Source: Candidatus Rifleibacteriota bacterium (lineage in GTDB: Bacteria > Muiribacteriota > Ozemobacteria > Ozemobacterales > Ozemobacteraceae). Taken from it: a DNA stretch of 64,000 nt. Under the pieces are notes generated by a model. It was given only the letters and a program-made list of their open reading frames with translations. It had not been told where the DNA came from and made no database searches. Both the position numbers and the translations under genes were made by a program. Shown here piece after piece: positions 8,193 to 15,633 of this stretch (the first letter of the stretch is position 1; each line of letters opens with the position of its first letter). Location of the stretch: positions 1 to 64,000 of the forward strand of contig JAAYVD010000086.1 in the NCBI GenBank assembly GCA_012517355.1, in the 5' to 3' direction.

Positions 8193-8225
8193 GAAAGACC
8201 CGGACGTTCCCCGCTTCTTCGCTGT

Positions 8226-8570
8226 TCAGGACCCTTTGGGCAGGGCGGCCGGGCTCTTTCGCCATCCCAGCACCCGCACCCCGGCCTGGCGAAAGCTCCC
8301 CTCACCCCCATACACCAGCACCGGCTCCATCGCCGCCTCCCCGGCCAGGGCCACCCATTTCCGCAAACCGGCGAAAAAGGACGGCCCGATCGTCTTGCCA
8401 GACTTGATCTCGACCGGCAGGAGGCGCCCCCCCAGGGAGGTATACGGCCGGTCCGCCATCACGGCCCGGGCCAGGGTGGTTTTTCCCGACTGCCGTGGCC
8501 CCGTCAGGGTCACGATGGGGAAACCCTTCATCAGGCGCCGGATGGTGCGGGCCGCCTCGCGCTCGATCAT
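8226..8570 (-). pseudogene. Collapsed DUF4143 ATPase remnant
   Basis: Read on the minus strand, 114 codons begin like a DUF4143 ATPase (MIEREAARTIRRLMKGFP then Walker A TGPRQSGKTTLA) but after about 45 residues jump directly to the C-terminal nuclease-like part (LLPVEIKSGKTI ... FFAGLRKW ... PVLVYGGEGSFRQAGVRVLGW). Intact relatives have some 250 residues between these blocks, including Walker B. An in-frame internal deletion is the simplest explanation. The fused junction lies near 8425. It is divergent to the intact gene at 8748 and unlikely to make an active ATPase. Confidence 0.85.
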
Positions 8571-8706
8571 GGGGGGAGCCCACCCAATTTCATGCAATTT
8601 GTCAAAACGTTTACCATTTTGCACATACCAATGGCGTGGTCCTGGGTTTTCCTGCCCGACCACGAACCCTTCGGGCCACCGGGGGAAAGGAAAAGGTTGC
8701 ACCGTT

Positions 8707-8735
8707 ACTGCAAATTCTGTATATTTTTTTGCAGT
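8707..8735 (+). promoter_or_regulatory. Inverted repeat spanning the promoter of DUF4143 gene B
   Basis: ACTGCAAA (8707-8714) and TTTGCAGT (8728-8735) form a perfect 8-base inverted repeat that brackets a TATATT -10-like box (8720-8725). A GAGGTG ribosome site follows, then the ATG at 8748. The layout suits an operator or a 5' hairpin. Confidence 0.5.
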
Positions 8736-8747
8736 TGAGGTGCAGAA

Positions 8748-9893
8748 ATGATCGCCAGAGTCATCGACCTGGGGAAACTCGTGGGGCGGAAAAGCTGTTT
8801 CCTCTTCGGACCGCGGGGAACCGGAAAGACGTTCCTGATCAGACACCTTCCCGACGATTCCCTCCAGTCGATCGATCTCCTCCGGAGTGAGATCCTGCTC
8901 CGTCTCAGGGCGAATCCCAGCCTCCTCGAAGGCATGATCACCCTCGAACCGGGTCGCACCGTCGTCATCGATGAAATCCAGCGGGAACCATTGCTCCTCA
9001 ACGAGGTCCACCGCCTGATCGAGGAACGGGGGATCCGCTTCCTCCTGACAGGCTCGAGCGCACGAAAACTCCGCAGGGGGCACGCCAACATGCTCGGCGG
9101 ACGGGCCGGCATCGCGCACCTCTTTCCGTTCACATGGAAGGAACTGTCACAGGCCCACCGGTTCGATCTCCAGCGCATCCTGCGCTTTGGCGGCCTGCCC
9201 CGGGTCTATCTTTCCGAAGACCCCCAGCAGGAACTCTACGATTACCTCGATTCGTATCTCCGTGACGAGATCCAATCCGAAGCCCTGGTCCGGAGCCTAC
9301 CCGTGTTCAACGATTTCCTCCGTCTCGCTGCCATTCATTCCGGGCAGTTGATCAACTATTCCAACCTGGCCAGCGACCTCGGGGTTTCGGTCAATACCGT
9401 GAAAGAGTATTACCAGATCCTGGACGACACCCTGATCGGCTTTCGTTTGGAACCCTGGCGTCACGGAAAAAAGACCAAGACCATTGCGACCGCGAAACAC
9501 TACCTCTTTGACATGGGGGTCACCCAGACCCTTCAGCACCTTGGCGATGATCTGCAACAAGGTCAGGGAAATGCCTTTGAACAGTTCATCATCAACGAAG
9601 TCCGCGCCGCGGTCTCCTACTCCCGGAAGCGGGTGGATCTGGCCTTCTGGCGAACCCCGAAGCAGGATGAAGTCGACCTCATCATCGGGAATTCCACCGC
9701 GGTCGAGATCAAATCGGCCAGCAAAGCATCCGAGCGGTTTCTCCGCGGCCTCGAGAGGATAGGCGGGGAAAACCCCTGGACACATCGGATCCTCGTCAGC
9801 AACGACCCCCTCGACGTCCGCCATCCCTCGGGCATCCAAATTCTCCACTGGAAGACCTTTTTCGCCCACCTGTGGGAGGGAAGGTATTTCTGA
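8748..9893 (+). CDS. AAA ATPase with DUF4143 C-terminal domain (copy B)
   Basis: 381 residues, start ATG 8748 with GAGGTG seven bases upstream. Walker A FGPRGTGKTFLI near residue 24, Walker B TVVIDEIQ near 72, and sensor FLLTGSSARKL near 103. The C-terminal part has a winged-helix segment (LASDLGVSVNTVKEYYQILDD) and a PD-(D/E)XK-like core with DEVDLIIGNSTAVEIKSASK near residue 308. Same family as 5979-7160 but only distantly similar, so this is not a recent tandem duplication. Function of the family is unproven; ATP-dependent action on DNA or in toxin-antitoxin-like modules has been suggested. It sits beside a remnant of a third member on the opposite strand, in an island that also has a toxin-antitoxin pair and a MITE. 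Confidence 0.87.
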   Translation: MIARVIDLGKLVGRKSCFLFGPRGTGKTFLIRHLPDDSLQSIDLLRSEILLRLRANPSLLEGMITLEPGRTVVIDEIQREPLLLNEVHRLIEERGIRFLLTGSSARKLRRGHANMLGGRAGIAHLFPFTWKELSQAHRFDLQRILRFGGLPRVYLSEDPQQELYDYLDSYLRDEIQSEALVRSLPVFNDFLRLAAIHSGQLINYSNLASDLGVSVNTVKEYYQILDDTLIGFRLEPWRHGKKTKTIATAKHYLFDMGVTQTLQHLGDDLQQGQGNAFEQFIINEVRAAVSYSRKRVDLAFWRTPKQDEVDLIIGNSTAVEIKSASKASERFLRGLERIGGENPWTHRILVSNDPLDVRHPSGIQILHWKTFFAHLWEGRYF

Positions 9894-9911
9894 GCGTGTG
9901 GAACCGCCCCT

Positions 9912-9934
9912 GCCGACCTCGTGCCGGTCGGTCA
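9912..9934 (+). repeat. Fragment of the 85-bp palindromic repeat family
   Basis: GCCGACCTCGTGCCGGTCGG matches only the right end of the family described at 11952-12027. The stop codon of the adjacent minus-strand TPR gene lies in its last bases. Confidence 0.5.
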
Positions 9935-11146
9935 GCGGCGGGCGAAGGTCATCATCGCCAGGCCGGCCAGGCCGAGCAGGGCCATCTGCATGTAGGCCTC
10001 CCGCCAGACCTTCGCCCGGTCCAAAAGCGGCGGCGGTTGCTGCTGGTGCGGACAGGTGCCAGGCTCGTGGGTGCAGGTTTCGCCGGGGGCGTGATCGTGG
10101 TCGCCGTGCTGACCCTCGCCCGCCGGTGCGTTCGCCGAAGAACCCGACGGGACGCCTCCCGCCGGCCCAGTCCCGAAGGGGAACCCCGCCCGCGGATCGG
10201 GCACCGTAGGAACGGGCGCCAAGCCCGCCCCGCCCGGCCCCTCCCGCGCGGGGACGTCACCCACACCCGGGCGCCCGAAAGCCCCGTTCGCCCCGCCCGG
10301 AGAGACGCCGGGCCGGCCCGCGACCGGGTCGGGGCGCAGGTCCTCGGGCAGGGCGGGGACCGGCTCGCCGGCCGCCACCCGGCCCAGGTAGTCACCCAGC
10401 AGGCCACCCGCTGGCCCCAACGGCTGACCCGCCGCCATCCAGGCCGCCAGCGCCTCGTCCCGCCGCCCTTGTTCCACGAGGAACCGTGCCCGCATGACCT
10501 GGTAGTTCACCGGGTTGAGGGTCTGGCCGGGAGTTTCGGAAGCCACCCCGGCCCGCGCCGCGGCGGCCAGGGCGGCATCGAGGTAGCGCAGCGCCACCCG
10601 CCGGTCGTTCTCCTTTTTCACGTCGTAGCTCTTCACGAACCCGTAGCAGTAGGCGATCGACCCGTAGAGTTCGTGGACCCCCGGATGGTCGCGGTTCGCG
10701 AGGATGCCCTCCTGCAGCGTCCGGACCGCCGGCACGAACCGGTCGAGATACAACGCCAGGTTCTCGGCCAGGATGCCATACGCCTCGAAATGCGCCGGGT
10801 CGAGCCGGATGGCCAGCTCGAGCAGGGGCAGGATCTCGGTGTTGGCCGCGAAGCTCCCGGCCAGAAAAGCCCCCCGGTAGCGGCGCGACGGCCCGAAATG
10901 CATGTATTCGTCGGCCCGCAGCCACAGGAAATCCGCCCCCAGCCGCCGCACCTGCCGCGGCACCGCGTCGAGGACCAGCTGCCCGAGCGATCCGGCCGGC
11001 TCGTCCGTCAGGGTGAACCGCCAGAACCGCGCCCGCGCCGTCCACAGCACGGTGAACGCCAGGGCCAGCAGCAGGGCCAGGAGAAAGCCCACCCGCACCG
11101 GGGACGGCCCCCCGGCCAGGGGACCGGCCGTGCCCTTCCCGCTCAC
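9932..11146 (-). CDS. TPR-type membrane protein with His/Cys-rich tail
   Basis: 404 residues from a GTG start whose GTGA overlaps the stop of the upstream permease gene, so translation is probably coupled. One transmembrane helix near residues 16-36 (VGFLLALLLALAFTVLW), then a helical-repeat region with tetratricopeptide character (FEAYGILAENLALYLDRFVPAVRTLQ; VHELYGSIAYCYGF; RYLDAALAAAARAG; QVMRARFLVEQGRRDEALAAW). A Pro/Gly/Ala linker leads to an unusual stretch rich in His, Asp and Cys (HGDHDHAPGETCTHEPGTC) and a final hydrophobic helix ending at FARR. The His/Cys block could bind metal. I know no function; its coupling to an ABC-2 permease suggests it is part of that transporter. The adjacent permease and this gene resemble a permease plus accessory lipoprotein-like pair. 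Confidence 0.72.
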   Translation of the reverse strand: MSGKGTAGPLAGGPSPVRVGFLLALLLALAFTVLWTARARFWRFTLTDEPAGSLGQLVLDAVPRQVRRLGADFLWLRADEYMHFGPSRRYRGAFLAGSFAANTEILPLLELAIRLDPAHFEAYGILAENLALYLDRFVPAVRTLQEGILANRDHPGVHELYGSIAYCYGFVKSYDVKKENDRRVALRYLDAALAAAARAGVASETPGQTLNPVNYQVMRARFLVEQGRRDEALAAWMAAGQPLGPAGGLLGDYLGRVAAGEPVPALPEDLRPDPVAGRPGVSPGGANGAFGRPGVGDVPAREGPGGAGLAPVPTVPDPRAGFPFGTGPAGGVPSGSSANAPAGEGQHGDHDHAPGETCTHEPGTCPHQQQPPPLLDRAKVWREAYMQMALLGLAGLAMMTFARR

Positions 11147-11919
11147 AGGTCGCGCCGGGCCAGGATCGTGCCGCCCGCGGCCAGGAAGAACAGCGCGACG
11201 CACACGCTGTACAAGGCCAGGAAACCCACGGCCGAGGCCTGGATGGGAAACTCGTGGATGACCGCCACCTTCAGCTCGAACAGCGAGAAGTCGGGCACGA
11301 CGGCCATCGCCGCCTCGCCCAGCCAGCCCAGCACGGGGCTGCCCTTGCGATCGAGCAGCATCCGGAAGATGTCGAGGATGTGCCCGAGCACGTAGGTCAG
11401 CACGCTGAGGCTGATCACCACGATCTTGGTGGCGAACGTGGTCAGAAACAGCACCACCGCCACCAGCACGCATTGTTTCAAAAAGACGACGAACGCGCCG
11501 AGCGGCACCTCCCAGAACCAGGCCTGGTCGTGCCACCGCAGCATCGCCGTCAGGAAGCCGGCCATCACCCCGTGGAAGAAGGCCAGGGTCAGGGCCACCC
11601 CGAGGAACCGCCCCACCACGTAGGCCTGCCGGTTGCCGACCCGGGTCAGGATGAACGAGATCGACCGCCGTTCGATGTCGGGGATGATCTGGTCGAGCGA
11701 GACGAACAGCACGATCAGCAGCCCGAATCCCGACATCAGGTTGAGGCCGAGGTCCTTCACCACCTTGACCTGCAGGCCCACCTGGTAGACGTCGAGCAGC
11801 CAGGTCGAGACCATCAGCGGCAGCACCAGGAACATGGTGCCCAGCAGCAGGCGGCTGCGCACGGCTTCGAGGAAGCCGTACCAGCCGATCCAACCGACCG
11901 CCCGCAGGAAGGAATTCAT
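11143..11919 (-). CDS. ABC-2-type transporter permease
   Basis: 258 residues with about six hydrophobic segments in the order typical of ABC-2 permeases: FLEAVRSRLLLGTMFLVLPLMV at the start, IERRSISFILTRVGNRQAYVVGRFLGVALTLAFF in the middle and VGFLALYSVCVALFFLAAGGTILARRDL at the end. Start ATG 11919 has GGAG seven bases upstream. ABC-2 permeases need a separate ATPase; the nearest on this strand is 14188-15012, upstream of the pilin gene. Substrate unknown. The gene is preceded by two tandem units of the palindromic repeat and followed, with a 4-base overlap, by the TPR protein gene. Confidence 0.82.
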   Translation of the reverse strand: MNSFLRAVGWIGWYGFLEAVRSRLLLGTMFLVLPLMVSTWLLDVYQVGLQVKVVKDLGLNLMSGFGLLIVLFVSLDQIIPDIERRSISFILTRVGNRQAYVVGRFLGVALTLAFFHGVMAGFLTAMLRWHDQAWFWEVPLGAFVVFLKQCVLVAVVLFLTTFATKIVVISLSVLTYVLGHILDIFRMLLDRKGSPVLGWLGEAAMAVVPDFSLFELKVAVIHEFPIQASAVGFLALYSVCVALFFLAAGGTILARRDL

Positions 11920-11951
11920 GCCGTTCTCCGTGAAAGCGACGGGAGGGTCTC

Positions 11952-12027
11952 CTGGCGGGGTGCGAAACGGGCGTTTCGCGCCGCCGTCCCCGTCGCCAGG
12001 GGGGCTCTTCCGACATCGTGCCGGTGG
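11952..12027 (+). repeat. 85-bp palindromic repeat, unit 1 of a tandem pair
   Basis: One unit of a dispersed family. Read in this orientation the consensus runs: GGCG.TGCGCGAAACGGGCG, TTTCGCGCCGCC.TCCGTGG, CGGCAAAGGGGAAGCCCTTC, CGAC.TCGTGTCGGTCGG. It contains three successive inverted repeats (GCGAAAC/GTTTCGC; GCCGCC/GGCGGC; CCGAC/GTCGG), so RNA or single-stranded DNA from it would fold into three hairpins. Confidence 0.75.
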
Positions 12028-12031
12028 GCCC

Positions 12032-12108
12032 CATGGCGGTGCGCGATACTCGCGCTTCGTGCCGCCGTCCGTGGCGGCAAAGGGGTGAAGCCGGTCACGT
12101 GTCGGCCG
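12032..12108 (+). repeat. 85-bp palindromic repeat, unit 2 of a tandem pair
   Basis: Follows unit 1 head to tail after four bases; keeps GCGCGATACTCGCGCTTCG, GCCGCCGTCCGTGGCGGC and CGGTCACGTGTCGGCCGG. Confidence 0.72.
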
Positions 12109-12133
12109 GAACCCGCGTACCGCCCGGGAACAC

Positions 12134-12171
12134 CACACCCGGAGGGGGCAGAAACGCCCTCTCCGGGTGTG
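12134..12171 (-). terminator. Hairpin downstream of the pilin gene
   Basis: CACACCCGGAG..GGGGC and GCCCTCTCCGGGTGTG pair over about 15 bases with a 6-base loop. On the minus strand it lies 33 bases after the pilin stop. There is no run of T, so it may protect the mRNA end rather than end transcription. Confidence 0.45.
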
Positions 12172-12203
12172 AAGGTCAGACTAGGGAACCGGAAGGACCA
12201 GGA

Positions 12204-12899
12204 TCAGCGGGCGTTCCACTGCAGGTGCAGGAACTCGCGCTGGTGGTTGGGATCGCCGAACCCGGGATAGTACTGGTTGCCGGCGGGCCCGACGGGACCG
12301 AAGCCCTGGTTGGCGGGGGCATTGTCGTTGAAGTTGTAGCCGAAGGCGTAGCAGGTGCAGGCCCGGCCGATGCGGTCGGGAACCTCGTCGTTGAACGTGG
12401 TGTCAGCGATCGGCAGGGTGGCGGGAGCAACCTTGATGAACCGGTAGCGGTTGTACCACTGGGTGCCGTCGATGAGCTGGTTGCCACCCCACTTGTTGAC
12501 CAGTTCTGGGCAGGCCATGACGCGGGGATCCTTGGTGATCTGCAGGATCTCGTCGCCGGTCATGCCGCCTCCGGGCGGGCGGGGAAGCACGTCGGCCGGG
12601 TCGACCTGGGCCGCGGCAAAGGCGTTGGCCGCGGGCAGCCAGCGCTGGTACCAGGTGGTCTGCACCAGGCCGTTGGTGGGATTGATCTGGATCTGCGCGA
12701 TATCGAAGAACCCGATGGCCACGTGCTTGGTCTCCCAGACCGCCACGGCCTGGTCGATCGACTTCAGCTGCGACATGCAGGAACGGGCCCGCGATTCGAG
12801 CACGAAGCTCTGATACTTCGGAATGCCGACGGCGGCCAGGATGCCGATGACCAGGACCACGATCATCAGTTCGATCAGGGTAAAGCCTTTTCTCTCCAT
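12204..12899 (-). CDS. Type IV pilin-like protein (major-pilin form)
   Basis: 231 residues. MERKGFTLIELMIVVLVIGILAAVGIP is a textbook type III prepilin signal: short basic leader, cut after Gly, Phe at +1, Glu at +5, then the hydrophobic helix; YQSFVLESRARSCMSQLKSIDQAV continues the N-terminal coiled helix. The globular part has four Cys (CPEL, ACTCYAF) and is unlike a standard disulfide-loop pilin. Prepilin peptidase would process it and it would polymerise in a pilus or pseudopilus. The ribosome site region reads AGGAAGGAAC. It follows a lipoprotein gene and precedes, after the repeat region, an ABC permease gene. Pilin between ABC transporter genes is odd and recorded as a finding. Confidence 0.9.
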   Translation of the reverse strand: MERKGFTLIELMIVVLVIGILAAVGIPKYQSFVLESRARSCMSQLKSIDQAVAVWETKHVAIGFFDIAQIQINPTNGLVQTTWYQRWLPAANAFAAAQVDPADVLPRPPGGGMTGDEILQITKDPRVMACPELVNKWGGNQLIDGTQWYNRYRFIKVAPATLPIADTTFNDEVPDRIGRACTCYAFGYNFNDNAPANQGFGPVGPAGNQYYPGFGDPNHQREFLHLQWNAR

Positions 12900-12940
12900 G
12901 TTCCTTCCTCCGATTGTCTGGTTTCTGGGCCGGTCCCGAC

Positions 12941-13264
12941 TCAGGAGCCGGCACCCGCGTCAGGAGCGGCCGGAGCCGCGGGAGCGTCAGGCGCAGGGGC
13001 GGCGGGAGCGGGGGCGGCGGGGGCATCGGGAGCCGGAGCGTCGGTGATGGTCTCGGTCGGAGCCGGGGTTCCAGGAGTGGTGGGAGCGGCGGCCGGAGCG
13101 GCGGTCTGATCGACGATCGGATTGCCGTTGGCATCCCGCATGGTCACGCCCTTGGCTTTCGCCTCTTCGGGGGTCATGGGGGTGCCCGCCGGCGGGGTGC
13201 TGGTGCAACCGATCAGGCCGAAAGCGAGGGAACAGATCATGAGAACCGCAATGACGCGAACCAT
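12941..13264 (-). CDS. Small Ala/Pro-rich lipoprotein
   Basis: 107 residues. Leader MVRVIAVLMICSLAFGLIGC ends in a lipobox with Cys at residue 20. A short segment (PMTPEEAKAKGVTMRDANGNPIVDQ) follows and then about 55 residues of Ala/Pro/Thr low-complexity sequence to the end, built from APxAP-type repeats. ATG 13264 has AGGAGG ten bases upstream; a TTG six bases earlier is an alternative. The tail probably spans the periplasm or cell wall. Function unknown. Forty-one bases separate it from the pilin gene, so the two are likely co-transcribed. Confidence 0.75.
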   Translation of the reverse strand: MVRVIAVLMICSLAFGLIGCTSTPPAGTPMTPEEAKAKGVTMRDANGNPIVDQTAAPAAAPTTPGTPAPTETITDAPAPDAPAAPAPAAPAPDAPAAPAAPDAGAGS

Positions 13265-13419
13265 GTACAATAATCCTCCTGGAATGGTGGAATGAAAACA
13301 GGAATCAGATCATCCACCCTACCATGTACCCGGAAGTGAGTCAATTTTCCCAATCACCTCCAGGGATGAGGAGAGAGACGCCCGGCCCTTTGGCGCCATC
13401 CTGGCGTGTTGTTGCTGGT

Positions 13420-13448
13420 TTGACACAGACGCCAGGCTTTGCTAGACT
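13420..13448 (+). promoter_or_regulatory. Promoter of the VapBC-type pair
   Basis: Consensus TTGACA (13420-13425), 17-base spacer, TAGACT (13443-13448). A GAGGAGGT ribosome site follows at 13473 before ATG 13485. The sequence GCCAGG appears near the -10 and CTGGCG just upstream, possible operator half-sites. Confidence 0.78.
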
Positions 13449-13484
13449 CCAAATTGGACCCATTCTGGAACCGAGGAGGTTGAT

Positions 13485-13724
13485 ATGGCAACCATTACCC
13501 TGAAGAACATTCCAGAATTTCTTCATCTTGAAATCAAGAAACGGGCAGAAGTAAACCGCAGAAGCATGAATAGCGAAATTCTCACGTGTCTGGAGGAGTT
13601 TTTGGGTTTCAAAGAAAAGGATGCCGGGAACATTTTGGCCCAGTCTGAAAGGATCAGGAAAGGGATAAAAGGGTATCTTACCCAGGAAATGCTGGATCAG
13701 TTCAAAAAGGAAGGAAGAAAATGA
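13485..13724 (+). CDS. Arc/FitA-like RHH antitoxin
   Basis: 79 residues. MATITLKNIPEFLHLEIKKRAEVNRRSMNSEI is the Arc/FitA-type ribbon-helix-helix pattern (strand, KNIP turn, two helices with NRRSMNSEI). The C-terminal half is charged and helical. Its stop overlaps the next start as ATGA, the normal arrangement for VapB/FitA antitoxins with PIN toxins. Base composition is clearly AT-richer than the flanking minus-strand genes, so the pair was probably acquired by transfer. It is likely autoregulated through the strong promoter at 13420-13448. Confidence 0.9.
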   Translation: MATITLKNIPEFLHLEIKKRAEVNRRSMNSEILTCLEEFLGFKEKDAGNILAQSERIRKGIKGYLTQEMLDQFKKEGRK

Positions 13725-14137
13725 TTGTTGTTGACACCAATATCATTTCCTACTTCTGGATACCTGGTGAATGCACTGATCAGGTGAAAGAACTATTCCA
13801 CATTGATCCCAATTGGATTTCCGTGCCCCTATGGCGAGTTGAAATGCAAAATGTTCTCGCCAAGTATTTCAGGGCAAAAATGATGCCTGAGGAACGAGCT
13901 ATTGAACTGATGGCCCTTGCTGAGCATCAGATGTCCGGCCATGAGTTTGCCGTTTCCTCCAAAGATGTCCTTGACCTTTTGATCAAATCAAAATGCACTT
14001 CCTATGACTGCCAATTCATTGCCCTTGCTGAGATGAACAAAATTCCTCTGTTGACAACAGATGAACCCCTCATAAAAGCCTTTCCCAAAATTGCCATTCA
14101 CCCGAAAAGATACGTGAAAATGAAAGACGCCAGTTAA
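13721..14137 (+). CDS. PIN-domain ribonuclease toxin (VapC-like)
   Basis: 138 residues. PIN-domain acidic residues are in place: D5 in IVVDTNII, Glu in LWRVEMQNVL near residue 41, Asp in TSYDCQFIALAE near residue 100 and TTDEPLIKAFP near residue 118. VapC toxins are Mg-dependent RNases that cut initiator tRNA or rRNA and are silenced by the cognate antitoxin. The gene overlaps the antitoxin by four bases. AT-rich codon use sets it apart from neighbours. The pair is on the opposite strand to everything between 9.9 and 19.6 kb and separates the ABC ATPase from the lipoprotein/pilin/permease genes. Confidence 0.92.
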   Translation: MIVVDTNIISYFWIPGECTDQVKELFHIDPNWISVPLWRVEMQNVLAKYFRAKMMPEERAIELMALAEHQMSGHEFAVSSKDVLDLLIKSKCTSYDCQFIALAEMNKIPLLTTDEPLIKAFPKIAIHPKRYVKMKDAS

Positions 14138-14187
14138 CCGATCGTTCGAGCGGAGTGCCGGACCCGCGGAGGAGGCCCCAATGCCCC

Positions 14188-15012
14188 TCAGCCCTCAGCT
14201 CCGAGGATGCTTCCGGTCAGGCCTTCCTGGCCGCCGATCAGCGACACGAACCGTTCCTCGAGATCGCCGCCCGCCGGGTTGAACTCGGCGAGCGTGCCCT
14301 CGAAGATCATCCGGCCCTGGTGGATGACCCCGATGCGGTCGCAGATCTCCCGCACGTCCGCCAGGATGTGCGTGCTGAAGAAGATGGTACGCCCCGCCCG
14401 CCGCAGGTCGCGCAGAATCTCCTTCACCAGCCGCCGCCCGAGCGGGTCGAGACCGCTGCTGGGCTCGTCGAGCACATACAGTTCCGGGTCGTGAAGCATC
14501 GCGGCGGCCAGCCCCAGACGCTGCTGCATGCCCTTCGAATAATGGGCGACCTGCTTGCCACGGTCGTCCCACAAACCCACCCGCTCGAGGACCTCGCGGT
14601 ACCTCTGCTCGGAAGGCGAGACCCCGAGCAGCCGCGCCGCGAACTGCAAAATCTCGGCGCCGGTCAAAAAGTCGGAAAAGGCGGGCTTCTCGGGCGCATA
14701 CCCGACCCGGACACAGGCCCGGGACGACCACGGCTCGCCGAACACCTCCACCGTGCCGGCGTCGGGATGGGTCAGCCCCAGCGCGATCTTGATGCTGGTG
14801 GTCTTGCCCGCCCCGTTCAGCCCGACGAACCCGTAGATCTCGCCCGGCCGGATGGTCAGCCCGACATCGGCCAGCACCTGCCGCCGCCCGCGCGCCAGCG
14901 ATTCCCCCACGACCCGCGCGTACGTCTTCGAGACCCCCGCCAGCCGCAACACCGCACCCGCCATCACCGGCTCCTTTCCGGCTTCGCCTTCTGCCCCCGT
15001 CATCGTCACCAT
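14188..15012 (-). CDS. ABC transporter ATP-binding protein
   Basis: 274 residues. All ABC motifs are visible: Walker A VGLNGAGKTTS near residue 65, Q-loop region GYAPEKPAF, signature YSKGMQQRLGLA, Walker B LYVLDEPSSGLDP and the switch His in FFSTHILADV. Pattern and length are those of ATPases serving ABC-2 exporters (CcmA/NatA type). The only ABC-2 permease nearby on this strand is 11143-11919, about 2.3 kb downstream beyond the VapBC pair, lipoprotein and pilin; they may be partners separated by insertions. Start is uncertain: ATGs at 15012 and 15003 both follow ACAGG; the conserved domain begins near VLRLAGVSKTY. Confidence 0.9.
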   Translation of the reverse strand: MVTMTGAEGEAGKEPVMAGAVLRLAGVSKTYARVVGESLARGRRQVLADVGLTIRPGEIYGFVGLNGAGKTTSIKIALGLTHPDAGTVEVFGEPWSSRACVRVGYAPEKPAFSDFLTGAEILQFAARLLGVSPSEQRYREVLERVGLWDDRGKQVAHYSKGMQQRLGLAAAMLHDPELYVLDEPSSGLDPLGRRLVKEILRDLRRAGRTIFFSTHILADVREICDRIGVIHQGRMIFEGTLAEFNPAGGDLEERFVSLIGGQEGLTGSILGAEG

Positions 15013-15084
15013 CCTGTTTCCAACGGCCCTTCGGTTCTCAGTGCCATCAGTCCCCGTCGCCTCCCGCCCCCCCGTCCATGCCGC

Positions 15085-15633
15085 TCACGGCCGGTCCCAC
15101 AGGCGCTTGAACCGCTTGTTGTTGCCGGTGGCCACGTCGTCCACCACCAGCTCGTTGGTGACACTCCGCCGCGCCACCGGCCGGGCATCGCTGGCGAAGA
15201 GGATCGCCCGGTCGTAGACGGCGGCCGTGGCGCTGCCACCCAGGTTGCCGAACGCGTTGGTCGCCACCTCGTACCAGATGGTCATGCTGGCCAGGTGCGC
15301 GAACCCCAGGTTCACCGTGAGGCTGGCGGGGGCCTGCCCGACCACGTAATACGTGCTGGTGGCCAGGCGCAGGCACAGTTCCAGGCCGGCTTCCGCCCCC
15401 TGCCGGGCCTGTTGCTCGGCCAGGGCCAGGCGGTTGACCACCGCCGTGTTCAGGCTGGTCACCGAGAACCGGGCGATGAACATGCCCGCCAGCAGCACCA
15501 GGATCAGGGCATAGGCCGTCATCGAACCCGACCGCCACGAGGTCGGAAGACCCTGGCCTTTGGCGCAACGGATGGCGGGGCGCCGCGCCAGGTTCGCGCC
15601 ACGCCAGGGGGCTCGCCGCCTGACGCCGTTCAC
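15085..15633 (-). CDS. PilX/GspK-like minor pseudopilin carrying an in-frame palindromic repeat
   Basis: 182 residues from GTG 15633, which overlaps the stop of the preceding pseudopilin gene as GTGA, like other coupled genes here. The first residues are MNGVRRRA; about 28 residues encoded by a palindromic repeat unit (15528-15612) follow; then comes GSMTAYALILVLLAGMFIARF, the small-residue plus hydrophobic helix start typical of GspK/PilX proteins, with ALAEQQARQGAEAGLELCLRLA after it. So the repeat appears to lie within the basic N-terminal leader without breaking the frame. An internal ATG at 15522 (MTAYALIL) could be used instead, but it lacks a ribosome site. GspK/PilX proteins sit at the tip of pseudopili. 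The protein is short compared with GspK and lacks its large globular insert, nearer to PilX. Confidence 0.7.
   Translation of the reverse strand: MNGVRRRAPWRGANLARRPAIRCAKGQGLPTSWRSGSMTAYALILVLLAGMFIARFSVTSLNTAVVNRLALAEQQARQGAEAGLELCLRLATSTYYVVGQAPASLTVNLGFAHLASMTIWYEVATNAFGNLGGSATAAVYDRAILFASDARPVARRSVTNELVVDDVATGNNKRFKRLWDRP
15528..15612 (-). repeat. 85-bp palindromic repeat inside a pseudopilin gene
   Basis: Minus-strand orientation. Keeps GGCGTGGCGCGAAC, CGCCATCCGTTGCGCC, AAAGGCCAGGGTCTTCCGAC and CTCGTGGCGGTCGGG. Frame of the surrounding gene stays open through it. Confidence 0.75.

Noticed and set aside
12032-12138. Extension of the ABC permease frame upstream through two repeat units
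   Set aside because: The frame is open by GC bias, but the ATG at 11919 has its own ribosome site and starts the first helix.
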